DNA of 64,000 nucleotides. Source: Paracoccaceae bacterium. Its GTDB lineage: Bacteria; Pseudomonadota; Alphaproteobacteria; Rhodobacterales; Rhodobacteraceae. This document shows, in pieces, positions 59,772 through 64,000 of this stretch (positions within the stretch are counted from its first letter, which is position 1; every line of letters starts with the position of its first letter). The notes below the pieces were generated by a model that did no database searches, was not told the DNA's origin, and worked only from the letters and a program-made list of their open reading frames with translations. The stretch lies in the NCBI GenBank assembly GCA_013003075.1, contig JABDLJ010000031.1, positions 1-64,000 on the forward strand, read 5' to 3'. A program made the translations under genes and the position numbers.

Positions 59772-60634
59772 TGCAGGGCGCGGTATACGACGACACGGTG
59801 TGCGCGCTGGGCGAGGGCCCGCTTTGGCATCCCGGGCGCGGGCAGCTTTTCTGGTTCGACATCATCAGGCACCGGCTTTTGACGCGCGGCGCGACCGGCA
59901 CGCATATCGTTCAGTTCGACGAGCATGTCTCGGCCGCGGGCTGGGTCGACGACCGGCGGCTTCTGGTGGCCTCGGAGACCAGGCTCTTCCTGTTCGATGT
60001 CGAGACCGAGGTCTCGGCCGATGTCTGCCCGCTGGAGGCCGGCAGCCCTATGACCCGGTCCAATGACGGGCGGGCCGACCCCTGGGGCGGCTTCTGGATC
60101 GGCACGATGGGCAAGGCCGCCGAGGACGGGGCGGGCGCGATCTATCGCTATTATCGCGGCGAGCTGCGCCAGCTCTACGCGCCGATCTCGATCAGCAACG
60201 CGATCTGTTTCTCGCCCGATCGCCGGTTCGCCTATTTCACCGATACGCCGACGCAGAAGATCATGCGGCAGGCGCTTGGCGAAAAGGATGGCTGGCCGGT
60301 GGGCGATCCCGAGTTGTGGCTTGATCTGTCCGACACCGAGTGGCGCCCGGACGGCGCGGTGGTCGATGCGGCTGGCAATTTCTGGAACGCGCAATGGGGC
60401 GGCTACCGGGTCGCGGCCTATGGCCCGGGCGGCGCGTTCCTGGCGGCGGTGGCGTTTCCGGCGGCCCATACCTCTTGCCCGGCGTTTGGCGGCGACGATC
60501 TGACGACGCTTTTTTGCACCTCGGCGCGCAATGGCGTTTCGGCAGAGGACGCCGCGAAGCTGCATGGCCACGGCATGACCTGCTTTGCCGAGAACGCCGG
60601 CCAGGGCCAGGCTGAACACCAGGTGATCCTATGA
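59771..60634 (+). CDS. SMP-30/gluconolactonase-family sugar lactonase
   Basis: Hydrolyses a sugar-1,4-lactone to the aldonic acid. The 287-residue beta-propeller has CALGEGPLWHPG (Glu metal ligand), RSNDGRADPWGGFWIGTMG (Asn ligand), FTDTPTQKI and WRPDGAVVDAAGNFW (Asp ligand). In this operon it is the probable galactono-lactonase; relatives act on L-arabinonolactone. Start ATG 59771 shares one base with the dgoA stop. Confidence 0.9.
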   Translation: MQGAVYDDTVCALGEGPLWHPGRGQLFWFDIIRHRLLTRGATGTHIVQFDEHVSAAGWVDDRRLLVASETRLFLFDVETEVSADVCPLEAGSPMTRSNDGRADPWGGFWIGTMGKAAEDGAGAIYRYYRGELRQLYAPISISNAICFSPDRRFAYFTDTPTQKIMRQALGEKDGWPVGDPELWLDLSDTEWRPDGAVVDAAGNFWNAQWGGYRVAAYGPGGAFLAAVAFPAAHTSCPAFGGDDLTTLFCTSARNGVSAEDAAKLHGHGMTCFAENAGQGQAEHQVIL

Positions 60635-62559
60635 AACGCACGCTGGGCGTCTGCTATTATCCCGAGCACTGGCCGGAAGAGATCTGGCCCCAGGACGCCA
60701 CCCGCATGGTGGCCGCCGGGCTAAGCTGGGTTCGGATCGGTGAGTTCGCGTGGTCACGGCTGGAGCCGGCCGAGGGACATTATGACTTTGGCTGGCTCGA
60801 TCGCGCGATCGAGGTGCTGGGCGCTGCCGGGCTGAAGGTGATCCTTGGCACGCCAACGGCGACACCGCCGCGCTGGGTGGTGGACAAGCATCCGGGTATG
60901 CTGGCAATCGACGCCGAGGGACGCCCGCGCGGGTTTGGCTCACGCCGGCACTACTGCTTTTCGCACCATGGCTACCTGACGGAATGCCGCCGGATCGTCA
61001 CCGCGCTGGCCTATCGCTATGGCCGGAACCCGCATGTGCAGGCTTGGCAGACCGACAACGAGTATGGCTGCCACGACACGGTCTTGTCTTACTCGCCCGC
61101 CGCGCTTGCCGGCTTTCGCGACTGGCTGGCGCAGCGCTACCAGTCGGTGGATGCGCTGAACCGGGCCTGGGGCAACGTCTTCTGGTCGATGGAGTATCAC
61201 ACATTTGACCAGATCGGACTGCCGCACCTGACCGTGACCGAGCCCAACCCGGCGCATGTGATGGCGTTCAGGCGCTACAGCTCGGATCAGGTGGTGCGCT
61301 TCAACGCCGCGCAGACCGAGATCCTGCGCGCTCATACCGACGCGCCACTGATCCACAACTACATGGGCCGGGTGCTGGAGTTCGACCATTTCGACGTGGG
61401 CGCGGATCTCGATATCGCAAGCTGGGACAGCTATCCGCTGGGCTTTCTGGAGGACCGGCTGGAGTTTCCGCCCGACCACAAGCTGCGCTTCCTGCGCCAG
61501 GGCGATCCCGATTGCCAGGCCTTCCACCATGATCTTTACCGCTCTGTCGGGGCGGCGGGCGCGGACCGCGATGCCGCCACCGGGCGCTGGTGGGTGATGG
61601 AGCAACAGCCCGGCCCGGTGAACTGGGCGCCCTTCAATCCCGCGCCGCTGCCGGGCATGGCGCGTCTTTGGGCCTGGGAGGCCTTCGCCCACGGCGCCGA
61701 GACGGTGTGCTATTTCCGCTGGCGGCAGGCGCCCTTTGCGCAAGAGCAGATGCATGCCGGGCTATTGCGCCCCGACAGTGCCGATGCGCCGGGACTTGCC
61801 GAGGCGGCCGAAGTCGGGCGCGAGCTTGCCGGCATGGCCGACGTGTCGCATCGCCGCGCGCCAGTGGCGCTGGTCTTCGACTATGGCTCGGCCTGGGCAT
61901 GGCAAACCCAGCCGCAGGGGCGCAATTTCGACTATTTCTGGCTGGTTTTCTCGGCCTACCGGGCGCTGCGGCGCGCCGGGCTGTCGGTGGATATCCTGCC
62001 GCCCGATGGCGAGGGAATTGAAAAGTACGGACTGGTGTTTGCGCCGGGACTGGCCACGCTGAGCGATGCACTTATGGCACGGATCGCCACGCATTCCGGG
62101 CAGGTGATCCTGGGTCCGCGCAGCAATTCCAAGACCACCGAGATGTCCATCCCGGTGCCGCTTCCGCCGGCCCTGCCCTTTCTCGACGCGGCGGTGTCGC
62201 TGGTTGAAAGCCTGCCGCGCCTGGCGCCGGTGGCCATCGAAGGCGGCGGCGCGTTCGAGGCATGGGCCGAGACGCTGGAGGGCTCTGCCGAGATCGTACT
62301 GACCCGCAGCGACGGCGTCCCGGCGATGATGCGCGCGGGCGCGGTCAGCTACCTGGGCGGCTGGCCGGATGACGCCCTGTGGGACCGGATCGTGCGCGAC
62401 GCCTGCACCGCGCAAGCGACCGAATTCGCCGATCTGCCGAACGGGCTGCGCCTGCGCGACACCGGCCAGCACCGCTTTGCCTTCAACTACGGACCCAAGC
62501 CGGCGGTCTGGGACGGCGTTGAAATTCCCCCTGCCGGCGTGCATTGGTGGACGCTATGA
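60631..62559 (+). CDS. Beta-galactosidase, glycoside hydrolase family 42
   Basis: Hydrolyses beta-galactosides. The 642-residue protein has the GH42 start LGVCYYPEHWPEEIWPQDA, acid/base Glu144 in QTDNEYGC, nucleophile Glu324 in VMEQQPGPVNW, then the trimerisation and C-terminal beta domains. No signal peptide is seen, so it is cytoplasmic like the GH36 enzyme. It overlaps the SMP-30 gene and galM by ATGA, so it is part of the same operon. Confidence 0.94.
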   Translation: MKRTLGVCYYPEHWPEEIWPQDATRMVAAGLSWVRIGEFAWSRLEPAEGHYDFGWLDRAIEVLGAAGLKVILGTPTATPPRWVVDKHPGMLAIDAEGRPRGFGSRRHYCFSHHGYLTECRRIVTALAYRYGRNPHVQAWQTDNEYGCHDTVLSYSPAALAGFRDWLAQRYQSVDALNRAWGNVFWSMEYHTFDQIGLPHLTVTEPNPAHVMAFRRYSSDQVVRFNAAQTEILRAHTDAPLIHNYMGRVLEFDHFDVGADLDIASWDSYPLGFLEDRLEFPPDHKLRFLRQGDPDCQAFHHDLYRSVGAAGADRDAATGRWWVMEQQPGPVNWAPFNPAPLPGMARLWAWEAFAHGAETVCYFRWRQAPFAQEQMHAGLLRPDSADAPGLAEAAEVGRELAGMADVSHRRAPVALVFDYGSAWAWQTQPQGRNFDYFWLVFSAYRALRRAGLSVDILPPDGEGIEKYGLVFAPGLATLSDALMARIATHSGQVILGPRSNSKTTEMSIPVPLPPALPFLDAAVSLVESLPRLAPVAIEGGGAFEAWAETLEGSAEIVLTRSDGVPAMMRAGAVSYLGGWPDDALWDRIVRDACTAQATEFADLPNGLRLRDTGQHRFAFNYGPKPAVWDGVEIPPAGVHWWTL

Positions 62560-63470
62560 CGGTCTTTGGCACATTGGAGGATGGCCGCGAGGTGCGGTCG
62601 GTGGTTCTGCGCTCGGGCGCGGTGGAAGCCGAGATCGTGACCTTTGGCGCCCGGCTGCATCGCTGGCAGATCGGCGGCGGGCCGAACATAACGGGCAAGA
62701 TCGCCACGCTGGAGGACTATGCGGGCAGGATGATCTATTTCGGCGCGATTGTGGCGCCGGTAATAAACCGGCTGCGCGATGCGCGGGCGGCGTTTCAGGG
62801 CCAGGTTCTGCAGCTTGAGCCAAACCAGGGCGGACGCCATTGCCTGCACTCCGGCAGTATCGGCACGCACGCCAGGATCTGGGATATTACCGCGCAGTCG
62901 GACGACATGGTAGAGCTGAGCGTGACGCTGGCCGATGGCGAGGGCGGCTTTCCCGGCAACCGGCAGATCGGGGTGCGCTACGAGCTGGATGAGGGCGCTC
63001 TGCGCTGCATTATTTCGGCCACGACCGACGCGCCGACGCTGATGAACCCCGCCCAGCACGGCAATTTCGAGCTGAGTGGCACGGGCGTCCGCGCCGGGCA
63101 ACGGCTTCAGGTCAACACCGATCGCTTCTTGCCGATCGACAAGGATGTGCTGCCCACCGGCGAGATCGCGGATGTGGGCGGCACGCCCTTCGATCTGCGC
63201 GCGCCGGTCGAGCCAGGCACGCATATCGATCACAACTATTGCTTCGAGCCCACCGGCGCGCCGGTGCTGATGGCATCGCTGTCCGGCGCGGGGCGGACGC
63301 TGGAGATCTGGTCGGCCTCGCCCGGGCTTCAGGTGTTCACCGGGCTGGGCAACACCATCGCTCTGGAGCCGCAGCACTGGCCGGACGCACCGAACCAGCC
63401 GGGCTTTCCCTCCATCGAGCTGGCGCCCGGGACCAGTTTCGAGCGATGGAGCGAATACCGGATCAGATGA
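62556..63470 (+). CDS. galM: Aldose 1-epimerase (galactose mutarotase)
   Basis: Interconverts alpha and beta anomers of galactose, matching the two hydrolases with opposite anomeric products to a single dehydrogenase. The 304-residue protein has GAIVAPVINRLRDARAAF, GRHCLHSG (His ligand), MNPAQHGNFEL (catalytic His) and ALEPQHWPDAPNQP (catalytic Glu). ATG 62556 overlaps the GH42 stop; the frame extends 12 bases upstream. It ends the operon, convergent with the next gene and overlapping it by eight bases. Confidence 0.92.
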   Translation: MTVFGTLEDGREVRSVVLRSGAVEAEIVTFGARLHRWQIGGGPNITGKIATLEDYAGRMIYFGAIVAPVINRLRDARAAFQGQVLQLEPNQGGRHCLHSGSIGTHARIWDITAQSDDMVELSVTLADGEGGFPGNRQIGVRYELDEGALRCIISATTDAPTLMNPAQHGNFELSGTGVRAGQRLQVNTDRFLPIDKDVLPTGEIADVGGTPFDLRAPVEPGTHIDHNYCFEPTGAPVLMASLSGAGRTLEIWSASPGLQVFTGLGNTIALEPQHWPDAPNQPGFPSIELAPGTSFERWSEYRIR

Positions 63471-64000
63471 CCGCGCGCTCGATGAACGGTCGGCCCGCGG
63501 CGATCCTGTCATAGCCGAAGGCGGACAGATCGAGGCTGCGGTATTCGCCATAGGCGATCAGCTCTGCCACGCCGCGCCCCATCGCCGGGGATTGCTGAAA
63601 GCCGTGGCCCGAAAAACCATTCACGAAGATGAAGTTGCCGATTTCGCAATGCGGACCGACGATCGCGTTCTGATCGAGCGTGTTGTAGTCGTAATGCCCG
63701 ACCCAGGAGTTGATCAGGCGGATTGCCTCGAACCGGGGTATGCGGTGGGCCAGCGCGGGCCAGACCTTGTCTTCCCAAAGCGTGTGATCGGCAGTGAAGT
63801 CATCGGGCGCCACGGCCGGATCGTCATTCGGTGGGCAGCCGGCCATGTAATAGCGCCCGTCGCTGCGCATGTGCACGCCAGAGGGATCGATGGTCAGGGG
63901 CAGATCGCGGTCCAGAGGCTGCTCGGCGGAAAAGATGAAGGTGTAGCGTTTGCGCGGCTCGATCGGCAACGCGATCCCGGCCATCGCGGCAACATTTGGC
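63463..64000 (-). CDS. FAD-dependent oxidoreductase of the DAO family, C-terminal part (cut by window edge)
   Basis: Only the last 179 or so residues are present. PIEPRKRYTFIFSAEQPL, RYYMAGCPPNDDPAVAPDDF, and NFIFVNGFSGHGFQQSPAMGRGVAELI match the D-amino acid/sarcosine/glycine oxidase family (DAO), the last motif being the FAD-contacting C-terminal signature. The upstream half with the Rossmann dinucleotide site lies outside. The substrate is not determined. Confidence 0.85.
   Translation of the reverse strand, partial: PNVAAMAGIALPIEPRKRYTFIFSAEQPLDRDLPLTIDPSGVHMRSDGRYYMAGCPPNDDPAVAPDDFTADHTLWEDKVWPALAHRIPRFEAIRLINSWVGHYDYNTLDQNAIVGPHCEIGNFIFVNGFSGHGFQQSPAMGRGVAELIAYGEYRSLDLSAFGYDRIAAGRPFIERAVI

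Overview
The window looks like chromosomal DNA of a marine alphaproteobacterium of the Rhodobacterales (Roseobacter-type). It is GC-rich, genes are densely packed with frequent ATGA or GTGA start/stop overlaps, and it carries an L-malyl-CoA lyase, SoeABC sulfite dehydrogenase, DgcN/DgcA D-glutamate catabolism genes, a Zur-type box on znuA and an Irr-type box on dps. I see no insertion sequence, prophage, CRISPR array, tRNA or rRNA gene. The species assignment is inference from gene content.

Layout. 1-5 kb: glnK-amtB (nitrogen sensing and ammonium uptake, amtB cut by the window edge), a class A penicillin-binding protein, and mlaA-mlaC (outer-membrane lipid asymmetry). 5-16 kb: housekeeping and repair genes in tight operons (RidA, glycerophosphodiesterase, FemAB/GNAT-like protein, PhhB, MscS, peroxiredoxin, ferredoxin reductase-rsmD-HAD phosphatase, map, sfsA, CinA-like/GNAT/OmpA). 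16-20 kb: LysR regulator, FadH-like enoate reductase, ABM monooxygenase, YtoQ. 20-27 kb: rpmI-rplT, pheS-ASCH-pheT, pyk with a small membrane protein. 27-30 kb: N-formylglutamate amidohydrolase, DUF1244, and a PAS-GGDEF-EAL c-di-GMP protein. 30-34.5 kb: dgcN-dgcA-D-amino-acid transaminase, divergent from malyl-CoA lyase. 34.5-41 kb: a surface or secreted cluster with a large beta-propeller/RTX protein holding 33 in-phase calcium-binding nonapeptides, a sulfotransferase and two glycosyltransferases. 41-42.4 kb: dps with an Irr-like operator, then a gene-poor gap of about 640 bases. 42.4-47 kb: soeABC. 47-50 kb: znuB, znuC, zur and znuA around a Zur box. 50-63.5 kb: a complete galactoside utilisation locus. 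The final 0.5 kb is the C-terminal part of an FAD oxidoreductase.

The galactoside locus is the best-defined system. An IclR regulator and the ABC ATPase point one way; the substrate-binding protein, two permeases, alpha-galactosidase (GH36), an SDR sugar dehydrogenase, DgoK, DgoA, an SMP-30 lactonase, beta-galactosidase (GH42) and aldose 1-epimerase point the other. Together they would import alpha- or beta-galactosides intact, hydrolyse them in the cytoplasm and oxidise galactose by the De Ley-Doudoroff route to pyruvate and glyceraldehyde 3-phosphate. Galactonate dehydratase is the only step not seen in the window.

I found no system I would call wholly undescribed. The most checkable oddities are the YxxxN active site of the SDR dehydrogenase, the ASCH gene inside pheS-pheT, the histidine-rich ZnuC tail, the RTX/propeller-sulfotransferase-glycosyltransferase cluster with two identical GTTAACCAT sites, and the D-amino-acid operon divergent from malyl-CoA lyase.
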